DNA of 64,000 nt from NCBI GenBank assembly GCA_026415505.1, contig JAOAGY010000039.1:37183-101182 (forward strand). Reading direction: 5' to 3'. Of this stretch, positions 36,798 to 45,660 are shown piece after piece. Numbering within the stretch: the first letter of the stretch is position 1; every line of letters begins with the position of its first letter. The translations under genes were made by a program, and so were the position numbers. This DNA is from Chlorobiota bacterium. GTDB taxonomy: Bacteria > Bacteroidota > Ignavibacteria > Kapaibacteriales > NICIL-2. The notes under the pieces were generated by a model. The model saw nothing but the letters and a program-made list of their open reading frames with translations, made no database searches and was not told the origin of the DNA.

Positions 36798-37325
36798 ATG
36801 AAAAACCTGTCATTTTTCCGTCACCGATCGCTTAGGATCGGGGCGCTAAGTTTGCTTTCGAGTGCAGTGCTCGCCGGGAGCGGGTGTTATTCGCTCACGG
36901 GCGGGAGCGTGCCACCGCATCTGAAGACGATCGCGATCGCAACGGTCGCCGATCGCAGCAGTTTCGGTCAACCCGTCTGGCGTGAAGTCGCCACGCAATT
37001 GCTCGTCGAGCGATTCCGCAACGACAACACGCTGCAACTGGTCGATCGCTCCGGCGATGCGGAGTTGCGACCGGCACTGGTGACGATCGCCGAAGAACCG
37101 GTCACGCTCCGCGCTGGCGAGATCGAACGCGAACGCAAAATCCGCGTCGCGATGGATGTCGAATATTTCGACGCCGTCAAAGGACGCACCGTCTGGCGGC
37201 GCACGTTCACCAGCGAGCAATTTTTCCCCATCGCTCAAGCAGCGACAGCACGCGACCAAGCGATTCGCACTGCCCTCGAACAGATCGCCGGCGACGTTCT
37301 GCTGGCGGTCATCAGCGATTGGTAA
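36798..37325 (+). CDS. lptE: LptE family lipoprotein
   Basis: A 175-residue lipoprotein. The N-terminal hydrophobic signal ends in the lipobox LAGSGC, with CYSLTGG and PPHLKTIAIATVADRSSFGQ following, the pattern of LptE in FCB genomes (PF04390). LptE plugs the LptD barrel during lipopolysaccharide export to the outer leaflet. The ATG at 36798 gives the signal peptide directly; the frame upstream is not protein-like. It lies between the MBL hydrolase and a processive glycosyltransferase on the same strand. Confidence 0.75.
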   Translation: MKNLSFFRHRSLRIGALSLLSSAVLAGSGCYSLTGGSVPPHLKTIAIATVADRSSFGQPVWREVATQLLVERFRNDNTLQLVDRSGDAELRPALVTIAEEPVTLRAGEIERERKIRVAMDVEYFDAVKGRTVWRRTFTSEQFFPIAQAATARDQAIRTALEQIAGDVLLAVISDW

Positions 37326-37345
37326 ACGATTGCACACACGGAACG

Positions 37346-38887
37346 ATGTTCGAGTCTTTGTCCGATGTCGTCGTTGCGCTCTACGTCGGAGCGCTGCTCG
37401 TTCTGTTCGCCTTCGGCATTCACGGCTTGGTGATGCTGTACTTCTACCACCGCACGCGGGATCGTCAGGTTCGACCGCCGGTGGCACAGCTCGATCCACT
37501 GCCGGTCGTGACCGTTCAGCTTCCGCTCTACAACGAGGTGTACGTCGTCGAACGGCTCATCGACGCTGTGGTGCGACTCGACTATCCCAAAGACAAACTC
37601 GAAATCCAGGTGCTCGACGACTCGACCGACGAAACCCAGCAGGTCGCCCGCGAGCGCGTCGAATACTACCGCGCCCAGGGCTACGACATTCACTACATCC
37701 ACCGCACCGATCGCGAAGGGTACAAAGCTGGCGCACTGCGTCACGGGCTTTCGCTTGCGCGCGGCGAGTTCATCGCGATTTTCGATGCCGACTTCATCCC
37801 GAAGCCGGACTTTTTGCAAAAGACGCTGCCGTACTTTGCCGATCCGCGCGTCGGGATGGTGCAAACGCGCTGGGAGCATCTCAACGAAGACTACTCGTTG
37901 CTGACGCGCGCGCAAGCGCTCGCGCTCGACGGGCATTTCGTCATCGAGCAACAGGTGCGCTACAAGGCAGGCTTTTTCATCAACTTCAACGGCACTGCTG
38001 GCATCTGGCGCCGGCTGTGCATCGAAGATGCCGGCAACTGGCATTCCGATACGCTCGCCGAAGACCTCGACCTGAGCTATCGCGCACAACTGCGCGGCTG
38101 GAAATTCGTGTTCCTCAACGATGTGACATCGCCGGCGGAATTGCCAGCGGACATCAACGCGCTCAAATCGCAGCAATTCCGCTGGACCAAGGGTGCCGTC
38201 GAAGCAGCCAAGAAACTGCTTCCGGCGGTGTGGAAAGCCGATCTACCGCTGGCGACCAAACTCGAATGCACGGTGCATTTGACCAGCAACATCGTCTTCC
38301 CGTTCATCGTCGTCGTGGCGCTGCTCAATCTGCCGATGGTGCTCGTCAAAAATCTCGTCGGCGGCTACGACGAGCTGTTCACGCTGATGTCCATTTTCGT
38401 GCTCGCATCGGTGAGCACGTTCCTGTTCTACCTCTACTCGCAACGCACGGTGCACGAGGACTGGCAACGGCGCGTGTTGCTCTTTCCGCTCTTCATGGCA
38501 GGAAGCATGGGGCTGGCGATCAACAACACGAAAGCCGTCATCGAAGCGCTCATCGGAAAGCGCTCGGAATTCACGCGCACGCCGAAGTACCGCATCACGT
38601 CCGCCGCGGACGATTGGCGCACGCGCAAATACGCACGGCTGCCGCTGCGTGCATCGGTCGTGGTCGAACTGCTCTTGGGCGTGTATTTCGCTGTCGGTAT
38701 CGGCGTGTCGCTCTACTACGCTGAACTGGCAGCGATTCCCTTCCAGGTGATGTTTCTCGTCGGTTTCGGCGGGATCGGTTTCCTCTCGCTGGTGCATTGG
38801 CTCGATGCATTGCGCACTAATGCCGAACGCCAGCAGCGATTGCATCGTGCAATGACGCCAGCAACGGCTGCTCAACCGACGAAGTAA
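37346..38887 (+). CDS. Processive GT2 glycosyltransferase, cellulose synthase-like
   Basis: A 513-residue inner-membrane enzyme. One N-terminal helix (SDVVVALYVGALLVLFAFG) precedes the GT2 catalytic domain with the conserved D (LDDSTDE, 91-92), DxD (IFDADF, 147-149), TED-like AEDLDL (240) and QQFRW (276-280), followed by four or five C-terminal helices. This D,D,D,QxxRW set marks processive polymerases. The size is close to CslA/CelA-type beta-glucan or mannan synthases without a PilZ domain. The ATG at 37346 is chosen. It overlaps the convergent aspartokinase gene by 71 bp. Confidence 0.85.
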   Translation: MFESLSDVVVALYVGALLVLFAFGIHGLVMLYFYHRTRDRQVRPPVAQLDPLPVVTVQLPLYNEVYVVERLIDAVVRLDYPKDKLEIQVLDDSTDETQQVARERVEYYRAQGYDIHYIHRTDREGYKAGALRHGLSLARGEFIAIFDADFIPKPDFLQKTLPYFADPRVGMVQTRWEHLNEDYSLLTRAQALALDGHFVIEQQVRYKAGFFINFNGTAGIWRRLCIEDAGNWHSDTLAEDLDLSYRAQLRGWKFVFLNDVTSPAELPADINALKSQQFRWTKGAVEAAKKLLPAVWKADLPLATKLECTVHLTSNIVFPFIVVVALLNLPMVLVKNLVGGYDELFTLMSIFVLASVSTFLFYLYSQRTVHEDWQRRVLLFPLFMAGSMGLAINNTKAVIEALIGKRSEFTRTPKYRITSAADDWRTRKYARLPLRASVVVELLLGVYFAVGIGVSLYYAELAAIPFQVMFLVGFGGIGFLSLVHWLDALRTNAERQQRLHRAMTPATAAQPTK

Positions 38888-40130
38888 CGACTGCGGTCAC
38901 GACGCTTTCTTCCCCTGTGCGAACGATGCTCGTTGCGCGCCGATCGGCGAGCGCAGCGATACAACGTTCGACGTGCTCGTGCATCGAAGCCGAGCTGCTC
39001 GCCGTCCACACGCACAGTCGCAGACACTCACTGGCAGGTTCGTTCGCTCCGATGCCGAGCTGATCGAGAACGGTGACCTGGTGCGGTTCGGCGAGCGCGA
39101 GGACGTCGCCGCGCTCGGTGCCGGCGATGTCGCGGTATTGCCAGCCGAGTCGGCAAGCGCGAGCGAACGAGTCGAAGTCTAGCCGCACAAGCTGCATCGG
39201 TTCTTCCATCGCGACGAACACATCGCCGTTCTGTGCAACGTCGGCGATCGTGGTATGTCCCTCGGCATCGAGCGCTGTGATGCGAAGCACGATGCCCCCG
39301 CGGCGCAGCAGCGGAAACATCGTCGGATAGAGCAGCTTCAGTCCGGCATACGCCAAATGCTCGGCGTGGTCGTATGACAAATGCGCAACGAGCCTCGCCG
39401 AGGGTACGCGCTGCGGATCGGCTGTGAAAATGCCAGCGACCGGTGTGTAGAAAACCAGCTCGCGCGCACCGATCGAGTGTGCCAATAGCGCTGCCGTCAG
39501 GTTCGAGCTTTCCTTCCCCATCGTCGTGACGTCACCGCCAGCGGTCGCACCGACGAATCCTTCCGTGAGAACGTAGCTGCTGCGCTGCGCTTGCGGGATC
39601 AATCGCTCTCGCACGCGCAGTGTGGTCTCTTCCACCAGCGGGCGTGCATTGCCGAAGCGGTCGTCGGTCACAACGAGCTCCTCGGCGGCGACGGCGGTCG
39701 TATCGAGCCCGCGTTCGGACAACACGTGGCGGAGAAGGTGGAGCGCCAAGCGTTCGCCTGCGCTGACGATCCGATCGAGCGTGCGCGGTGTGAGCACACC
39801 CGTGAGCGCAACGCCGCGGAGCAAGCGCTCGATGCGCTCGCCGACTTCCGCAGCCAGCATCGCCAGAGCATCGGCTGCCGCGGGATCGGCAAGAAGTTCC
39901 CTGCCCAGTCCGGCGTGTGTCGTTACGATGCGTTCGACGATTGCGGTCGCTCGATCGAGATCGTTGCGTTCTGCCGTGAATGCTGCCTCTTCGAGTTGCC
40001 GCGTCACGCCAGGCAGCGCCGACACGACAACGAGCGTCGGCGGCGGATGATCGCGCTGCAATCGCTGGGCGAGCCGCTCGAAATCGGCAACACTGCGAAG
40101 CGACGATCCGCCGATCTTGACGACGTTCAT
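38817..40130 (-). CDS. lysC: Aspartate kinase
   Basis: A 437-residue enzyme phosphorylating aspartate at the start of the Lys/Thr/Met pathway. The kinase domain opens with VVKIGGSSLRSVADFERLA (the family more often has KFGGTS) and includes VSAGERLALHLL, TEGFVGAT and GGDVTTMGKESSNLTAALLA. Two C-terminal ACT-like domains (about 290-437) are the usual feedback sites. No homoserine dehydrogenase domain is fused. The last 23 codons overlap the 3' end of the GT2 gene on the other strand. The APC permease gene ends 5 bp upstream. Confidence 0.85.
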   Translation of the reverse strand: MNVVKIGGSSLRSVADFERLAQRLQRDHPPPTLVVVSALPGVTRQLEEAAFTAERNDLDRATAIVERIVTTHAGLGRELLADPAAADALAMLAAEVGERIERLLRGVALTGVLTPRTLDRIVSAGERLALHLLRHVLSERGLDTTAVAAEELVVTDDRFGNARPLVEETTLRVRERLIPQAQRSSYVLTEGFVGATAGGDVTTMGKESSNLTAALLAHSIGARELVFYTPVAGIFTADPQRVPSARLVAHLSYDHAEHLAYAGLKLLYPTMFPLLRRGGIVLRITALDAEGHTTIADVAQNGDVFVAMEEPMQLVRLDFDSFARACRLGWQYRDIAGTERGDVLALAEPHQVTVLDQLGIGANEPASECLRLCVWTASSSASMHEHVERCIAALADRRATSIVRTGEESVVTAVVTSSVEQPLLASLHDAIAAGVRH

Positions 40131-40135
40131 TGGCT

Positions 40136-41464
40136 CTACCGATCGTCTCGATTGTCCCACGGGAACCAGCCGTTGCGCCGTGCGAGCACCAAGTACACAG
40201 CCACACCGACCGCGAGCACGACCACGCCGTTGACGATCGCGACCGGCGGACGCGAAAGAAACAGCCACACCCACATGGCGATCGCGAGCAGTGCCGGCAC
40301 GGGATAGAGCCACATGCGGAACGGAAAGCCAGCCCAACCGTTCCGGCGATGGTACAGCAGAAGCCCCACTGCTTGCCCGACGAACTGCACCAGTATCCGC
40401 ATCGTCAGGATGCTGGCGACGACGATGCGCAGCTTGTCGAAAACGAGCACGATTCCGACCGACAACGCACCGATCGCCAGCAACGACACGTGCGGGAAAT
40501 TCCCCGTCGGATGCAGCCGAGCGAAGACCGCGAAAAAGTTGCCGTCGGCGGCGGCAGCGTAGGGAATGCGCGAGTATCCGAGCACGACCGAATAGAGCGA
40601 GCTGAGCGCCACCAGGAGTACCAGCACTGTCGCGACGACCGCTGCCGTGTGACCGAAGACACGCTCGATGGCGATGCTGACGATGAACTGATCGGGCACT
40701 GCTTGGCGCACCGGCACGATGCTCAGGACAGCCAGTTGCATGGCGATGTAGAGCGTCGTCACCAGTGCGATCGAGATGAACATGCTTCGTGGAATCGTGC
40801 GCTCCGGATCGCGAACTTCGGCACCCAAGTGGCACACGTTGTAATACCCCAAAATCGCGTACACGCTGCTTTGCATGGCTTCACCGAGACCGTCGAGACG
40901 AAACGTGCGCGGGATGTCCGCAACGAACGTCCAATCCCCGCCGACGATGCCCGCCGAAACGACCCACAGAATCGTTCCCACGACGACGACCGCGAGCACG
41001 ACCGAAACTTTCCCGATCGTTTCGATGCGCCGATAGAGCGCCGCAACAATTCCGATGATCACAAGCGCTGCCAATGCTCTCCGCTGCACCGAAAGCGGCA
41101 GCGGCAGGACGTACTGCACGTAGTTGGTGAAACCGATCGCTCCGGAGGCGACGACGAACGACGACTGAAAAACCGTTTGCCAGATGAACAGAAACGACAG
41201 CACACGCCCCCATCGCTGCGGTCCGTACAACCGACGCAGAAACACGTAGCTACCGCCGGCATCGGGAAAAGCAGCGCCGAGTTCAGCCCAGACCATCGCA
41301 TCGGCGTATGCGAGCAGCGCCCCGACGATCCACGCCAGAACGCAATGCGGACCGCCCATCGCCGCCATGACCGACGACATGACGATGAACGGTCCGATAC
41401 CGACCATGTCGATCGTGTTGATCGCCGTCGTTTGCAGCAGTCCGAGTCGTCGTTGCAGTTCCAC
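40136..41464 (-). CDS. APC family amino acid permease
   Basis: A 442-residue inner-membrane transporter with twelve helices. Helix 1 has the unwound substrate loop (NTIDMVGIGPFIVM), helix 2-3 carries WAELGAAFPDAGGSYVFLRRLYG and helix 6 reads ILGYYNVCHLGAEVRDPERTIP, as in APC/LAT-type exchangers. The substrate is unknown. The start is a GTG at 41464 directly after the TAA of the upstream ccmB-like gene (TAAGTG), so the two are probably coupled. It ends 5 bp before the aspartokinase start, consistent with one minus-strand unit. Confidence 0.8.
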   Translation of the reverse strand: MELQRRLGLLQTTAINTIDMVGIGPFIVMSSVMAAMGGPHCVLAWIVGALLAYADAMVWAELGAAFPDAGGSYVFLRRLYGPQRWGRVLSFLFIWQTVFQSSFVVASGAIGFTNYVQYVLPLPLSVQRRALAALVIIGIVAALYRRIETIGKVSVVLAVVVVGTILWVVSAGIVGGDWTFVADIPRTFRLDGLGEAMQSSVYAILGYYNVCHLGAEVRDPERTIPRSMFISIALVTTLYIAMQLAVLSIVPVRQAVPDQFIVSIAIERVFGHTAAVVATVLVLLVALSSLYSVVLGYSRIPYAAAADGNFFAVFARLHPTGNFPHVSLLAIGALSVGIVLVFDKLRIVVASILTMRILVQFVGQAVGLLLYHRRNGWAGFPFRMWLYPVPALLAIAMWVWLFLSRPPVAIVNGVVVLAVGVAVYLVLARRNGWFPWDNRDDR

Positions 41465-42133
41465 TTACGCCTCGCTCCAGATGAAGGGAAACAGCCACCA
41501 GGCAACGACGACCACCACGACGACGTAGAGCAGCATCACGGTCAATTCGGTGAGTGCATCGTCGAGACCGCCGCCAGCCAAAACCGTCGCGAGCGATTCG
41601 ATGCCCAGGAAAAAAATCGGCATGACGATGGGAAAGGCGATAGCCGCGAAAACCCAATTGCGCAGGCGAGCAGCCGCGACGATCGCCGCCAGCAGGGAGG
41701 TCGTCGCACCGATCGCGCCAGCGCCCGCAACGAGTACGAGCGCAATGTCGAACCTGAACGGCACCAGCGCAGCCAATTCCATGAGCACGTATTGCACGAT
41801 ACCCACAGCAGCCAGCCAGAGCACACCTGCGACGAGCTTGCCCCAATAAACCGCATCGGGCGGTACAGTGTGCATCAGGTATGGCAGTGTTCCACGTTCT
41901 TGCTCGACAAGATAACCGCGAGCGACGGTCATCATTGCTGCAAAGTAGAGCACAAGCCATGCAGCACCTGCCCGCATGTCGGCATCGAGCCGAGCACCGG
42001 GGAATGCGAACACCAGTACTGCAACTGCACCGACAATGAAATACACTTCTGCTGCGACAGCATGGCGCCCGCGAATCGCAGTGAGCAAATCCTTGCGCAC
42101 GACTGCCAACATTGCAACGACGGTGGATTCCAT
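41465..42133 (-). CDS. ccmB: Heme exporter protein B (CcmB)-like
   Basis: A 222-residue protein with six hydrophobic segments. VRKDLLTAIRGRHAV at the N-terminus, the middle block VEQERGTLPYLMHTVPPDAVYWGK and a final pair of helices match the membrane subunit CcmB of the CcmAB ABC transporter in cytochrome c maturation. No ccmA, ccmC or ccmE lies next to it, so partner genes must be elsewhere. The start at 42133 is preferred to one at 42166. The next gene downstream begins right at its stop. A c-type cytochrome (P460) is encoded 8 kb away. Confidence 0.7.
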   Translation of the reverse strand: MESTVVAMLAVVRKDLLTAIRGRHAVAAEVYFIVGAVAVLVFAFPGARLDADMRAGAAWLVLYFAAMMTVARGYLVEQERGTLPYLMHTVPPDAVYWGKLVAGVLWLAAVGIVQYVLMELAALVPFRFDIALVLVAGAGAIGATTSLLAAIVAAARLRNWVFAAIAFPIVMPIFFLGIESLATVLAGGGLDDALTELTVMLLYVVVVVVVAWWLFPFIWSEA

Positions 42134-42152
42134 GCTGCCAAAATACCGTTTT

Positions 42153-42205
42153 GCTGCTGCCGTCATCGCTCGCCTGCCGGATCACCGGTGGACGTGGGCG
42201 ATTGC
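42153..42205. repeat. 53-bp direct repeat, copy 1
   Basis: It is identical at 52 of 53 positions to 44722-44774 (a/g difference at 42184). This copy lies between the ccmB-like gene and the broken lipoate ligase and does not obviously belong to either gene. Its right end runs into a 17-bp match (42199-42215) with 45724-45740 in the channel remnant. Confidence 0.85.
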
Positions 42206-42242
42206 GCTTTGTCGTGAGGCTCGATTGTCTAATTTGCCGCTC

Positions 42243-43006
42243 GTGGAAACGAGCATCGAAACACTTCGCGAAACGTTCGCCGAGCGACTCCGCGGTTCCG
42301 TCGTTTCGATCGACGGTGCACTCGCCGGTGCCGAGAACATGCGACGGGACATCGCCGCAGCAGAAGCGCTCGTTGCCGATCCTGGCGAGCAGCGAGCGTT
42401 CGTGCGGTTCTACTGTTGGCAGCCGTGGTACATCTCGATCGGCAGAACTCAACCCGATAGCGACATCGCTCAGGATTGTGCCAGCGCCGACGGCATCGAG
42501 ATCGTGCGTCGCCCCACAGGCGGACGAGCCATTCTGCACGCATGCGAGCTGACCTACGCACTCGTGCTGCGGCTCGACGAGGGTCTGACGCAAGCGCATG
42601 TGTATCGTTTCTGGCATGAATGGCTCGCTGCCGTGCTCCGTCGCCGATTCGGCGCGCAGCAGATCGCATTCGCTCGTGCGCAACCGGATTTTCCGATGCT
42701 CTATCGGCGGAACCGACACGGTGGCTCTGTTTCGCCTCCCGTGCCCGATTGGAAATCGTCTGGCAGGGACGCAAACTCGTCGGCAGTGCACAGCGACTCT
42801 ACGGCAACGTCCTTCTTCAGCACGGCTCGGTGCTCCTTGGCGAGGGTCACGAGCGTCTGCCGTACTACCTGCGAGACTGTCCCGCGCCGGACGCACTGGC
42901 TGCGTACCTGGCGCGACGCAGTGCCACGCTCGAACAGATCTGCCGCAAGACCGTTTCGTTCGAGCAGGTAGCCGATGCGCTCGCGACCGCGCCGCTCGAA
43001 CGGTGA
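42243..43006 (+). pseudogene. lplA: Lipoate-protein ligase A, frameshifted
   Basis: Two frames together make one LplA-type ligase, which attaches lipoate to the E2 and GcvH proteins. The first frame has GALAGAENMRRDIAAAEALV, WQPWYISIGRTQP and the lipoate-binding IVRRPTGGRAILHACELTY. After FPMLYRR near 42708-42711 the homology continues in the -1 frame: CFASRARLEIVWQGRKLVGS, then LYGNVLLQHGSVLLG. Restoring one G in the cggcgg run would join them as FPMLYRREPTRWLCFAS. The start is uncertain (GTG 42243 or TTG 42234). The second frame ends at 43006, overlapping the next gene by 4 bp. It is either a true lesion or a sequencing error. Confidence 0.8.
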
Positions 43007-44823
43007 ACGACGACGTTACGCACCAACGTAAATCCAGCGATGGTTCGGCAGTGATTCGAAAACTGACCAAAGCAGTGGCTGTTCTTGACGAGTGGTCGGA
43101 AGCAGTCGGTCTTCCCTTTCGGCTGGCAGACATCGGTAGGGGCGCTGCGGCGATCGGACGGCTGGCTCGGTCCGGACCGTGGGCAGCGACAGCGCTCGTT
43201 CTCATCGTCGTCGCGCTGGCAGGATTCGGCGTCGCGGTCGTCGGCGACACTGCCACGCGAGCGGCTCTGATCGGCTCCGATGCAGCGATATTGTTCATCG
43301 CCGTAGCGGCGGCATTTGTGTTCGCCTCGTTGGGCAACGCCATCGCTCTGTTGCATCCCGGAGCGCGGCTGGTGTTGGCAGCCTACATGGTGTGGTACTT
43401 TCTGCTCGGACCGGTTCTGGTCCTGCCGCGATGGATTGCGCTCGTTCCTGTGTGGACGCTCTATGCCATCGAGCTGTCGAGACGGCCGCCATGGTATTGG
43501 GTGATCGGCTGGTCGCTCCTGTTGGGGCGCCTCAGTTGGAACGTTCTCCACCCGCTGGCAGCGAACCTCGCCGTGTGGACGGCTTTCTACACCGCGCTCG
43601 GTCTGGCTGTCATTCGATGGCTGCCGGCGTGGCGAGTGCCGACGCGTGCGTTGCTGTTCGGCAGCATGCTGGGAACCTTCGCCGGTGCGTACATCCAGGA
43701 AAGTCGAACTGTGGCGTCGGCAGTGCAAATGGGAATGAACGCAGTCGGCGACTTTCTCGGCATGTTTTGGCTGTGGTTGGCGGTCGATTTTGCCGAGGAC
43801 GTCTGGCGCGCAGCACGCCGAACGATTCAGCGCATGCGCCGATGGATCGTGCGATTTTCGCGGTGGATCGTCGCCGTCGTCGTCGGCTGCAGTGTCGCGG
43901 TCGTCGGACTGGCGAGCGTCGATCGATCGCTTTTGTCATGGCACGCGGGAGCGGCACTGTGCGGACTGATAGCATCGGCGACGACCATCGGCTGGCTGAC
44001 CAGCCAGCAGCGGAGTGCTCTTTCGCTGCTTAGGGTCGTCGCCGGAACGGTCGTTCTGGCAGTGCTCTACTGGATCGGTGCCGGATTGTTCGCTGCCGCC
44101 GACGATCCCGTGCCGGTGAGCAGCGGCTGGCAACTGCTGCTGGCGACCGCCCCGCTGTTCGCCGAACAAATCAAACACTCGACGTTCGGTGCCAGCCAGC
44201 ACCGCCAATGGGAAATACCGCTGGCATTCGGCTTGTTGGGTATCGTCAGCACCGCGGTGCAACTAGTCACCGAGGACACCGCCAGTAAACTTGCCGACAT
44301 TACCGCGCAGGCACCGGCTGTCGGTTTGGTACTCGTCGCTTTACCTTATGCAGCGGCACGGATGCTGGGATGGTGGGATTCGCGCTCGTCGGTAGCAGTA
44401 CTGTTCGCGCTGGGATATCTGGCAGCATATCCAGCCGTGCTGGTGGGTCCGCAACTCCAATCCGGTTCGGTTGCGGTCGCGGTCCTCGTGTGGGCAGTTG
44501 CGCACAGCCGAGGGTGGGTGACTTTGCCCACCAGCAGCAACCCGCGGCTGGCTACGCTGGCGGTCATCGCCGGGGGAACATTGGCATTCTACCACTACCC
44601 GCTGGTCGTTCCGATACCGTTTTTGCCGCAGGCGAGTATCGTTCTTGAACGGCTCGCTGACGCATCGGTACCGCCGCTGTTCGGACCGGCGCATTCAGTG
44701 TGTTGGGCATCTCTTCTTGCGGCTGCTGCCGTCATCGCTCGCCTGCCGGATCGCCGGTGGACGTGGGCGATTGCAGCGTGTGTCGCCGGTGCAGGATGCT
44801 GGCTCGCCTCCTACCTGGGCTGA
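43003..44823 (+). CDS. Large polytopic membrane protein, unknown
   Basis: A 606-residue protein with about 14 hydrophobic helices after a short soluble N-terminus (DVTHQRKSSDG and a LDEWSEAVGLPFRLADIG helix). No ATPase, transport or enzyme motif is evident. A basic loop (RAARRTIQRMRRWIVRFSRW) sits in the middle. It starts at a GTG overlapping the TGA of the lplA reading frame (GTGA), which argues that lplA was intact when this operon formed. Its last 34 codons contain the second copy of the 53-bp repeat. Its 3' end overlaps the convergent DUF2490 gene by 13 bp. Confidence 0.6.
   Translation: MNDDVTHQRKSSDGSAVIRKLTKAVAVLDEWSEAVGLPFRLADIGRGAAAIGRLARSGPWAATALVLIVVALAGFGVAVVGDTATRAALIGSDAAILFIAVAAAFVFASLGNAIALLHPGARLVLAAYMVWYFLLGPVLVLPRWIALVPVWTLYAIELSRRPPWYWVIGWSLLLGRLSWNVLHPLAANLAVWTAFYTALGLAVIRWLPAWRVPTRALLFGSMLGTFAGAYIQESRTVASAVQMGMNAVGDFLGMFWLWLAVDFAEDVWRAARRTIQRMRRWIVRFSRWIVAVVVGCSVAVVGLASVDRSLLSWHAGAALCGLIASATTIGWLTSQQRSALSLLRVVAGTVVLAVLYWIGAGLFAAADDPVPVSSGWQLLLATAPLFAEQIKHSTFGASQHRQWEIPLAFGLLGIVSTAVQLVTEDTASKLADITAQAPAVGLVLVALPYAAARMLGWWDSRSSVAVLFALGYLAAYPAVLVGPQLQSGSVAVAVLVWAVAHSRGWVTLPTSSNPRLATLAVIAGGTLAFYHYPLVVPIPFLPQASIVLERLADASVPPLFGPAHSVCWASLLAAAAVIARLPDRRWTWAIAACVAGAGCWLASYLG
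44722..44774. repeat. 53-bp direct repeat, copy 2
   Basis: The second copy of the repeat at 42153-42205. Here it encodes the AAAVIARLPDRRWTWAIA segment at the end of the polytopic membrane protein, so this is likely the source copy. Confidence 0.85.
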
Positions 44824-45482
44824 TAGACCACCGACACTCTGGCGACGTGCTGCATTGCGCCATTGCGGAAATGAATGTGCAAGTATCCCAGCTCCAAGCG
44901 GACCGATTCGACCAGCGGAAGTAGCGCCCGCAATTGCAGACGGTTCTGCTCGTATCCGAGCGGCGTCGAGCGATCCCATCGCGCGGCGATGGCGAACACT
45001 TCGTCCGAGAGCACAACCGGCACCCCACCGACGTGCAGCGTCGCTCGCGCTTGAAAGCGAAGCCGAAGCTCTCCGCCCGCTCGTTCGTAGAACCGCTCTT
45101 CGGAACGAAAGCGCAGAACAAAGCGCTCGATGCGCCATTGTGCTTGCTGCCACAGCCGATGCTCGCGTCGCGGTCGCGGACGGTACACAGGAACCCACGC
45201 ATACCCAGCCCACACATCGGCATCCGAGCCGAGATTGCGTCCGATCGCCGTCCGCAGCACTGTCTGCGACGCATCGAACGACGCCAATTGCCATCGCTGC
45301 TGACCTTCGAACCAGCCGTGCCAGATCGCTGCCGAATCGAGCGGCACTATTGCCAGAAACATCGCCCACGTGCTGGCGTCAGCAGCAACAGCTTCGCTCC
45401 CAGGAAACGCAAGCAGCGTGCCGAGAAGACACCCGACAATCGTGCAGACGCCAATTCTCTGCAGCCGAACCAATCGAACCAT
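44811..45482 (-). CDS. DUF2490 family secreted protein
   Basis: A 223-residue protein with a signal-like N-terminal helix (IGVCTIVGCLLGTLLAFPG). The mature region has the DUF2490 pattern: a W/Y-rich start, WRIERFVLRFRSEERFYE, RFQARATLHV, a DEVFAIAARWD strand, NRLQLRALLPLV and LELGYLHIHF. These are thought to be outer-membrane barrels of unknown function. AGGAG at 45490-45494 is the RBS for the ATG at 45482, and TATTGTTG at 45519-45512 is a possible -7 element. It ends inside the convergent membrane-protein gene. Confidence 0.65.
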   Translation of the reverse strand: MVRLVRLQRIGVCTIVGCLLGTLLAFPGSEAVAADASTWAMFLAIVPLDSAAIWHGWFEGQQRWQLASFDASQTVLRTAIGRNLGSDADVWAGYAWVPVYRPRPRREHRLWQQAQWRIERFVLRFRSEERFYERAGGELRLRFQARATLHVGGVPVVLSDEVFAIAARWDRSTPLGYEQNRLQLRALLPLVESVRLELGYLHIHFRNGAMQHVARVSVVYQPR

Positions 45483-45660
45483 ACATCAGCTCCTACAATC
45501 GCAATCGTGTGCAACAATACGGCGTTGGCTCGCCAAGCACTGTCACCGACCGATCACCGTGCAGCCGGGCTCACAGCGTTCGCAGTACGAGGGTCGAGCG
45601 CCGATACGATGCACGGTACCGGCAGGCGATGCAGATCCCGGATGCCGAGGCGATGCCGTA

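Noticed and set aside
42690..42720. Programmed frameshifting in lplA
   Set aside because: No slippery heptamer, no downstream pseudoknot that I can see, and the family is not known for recoding. A lesion or sequencing error is simpler.
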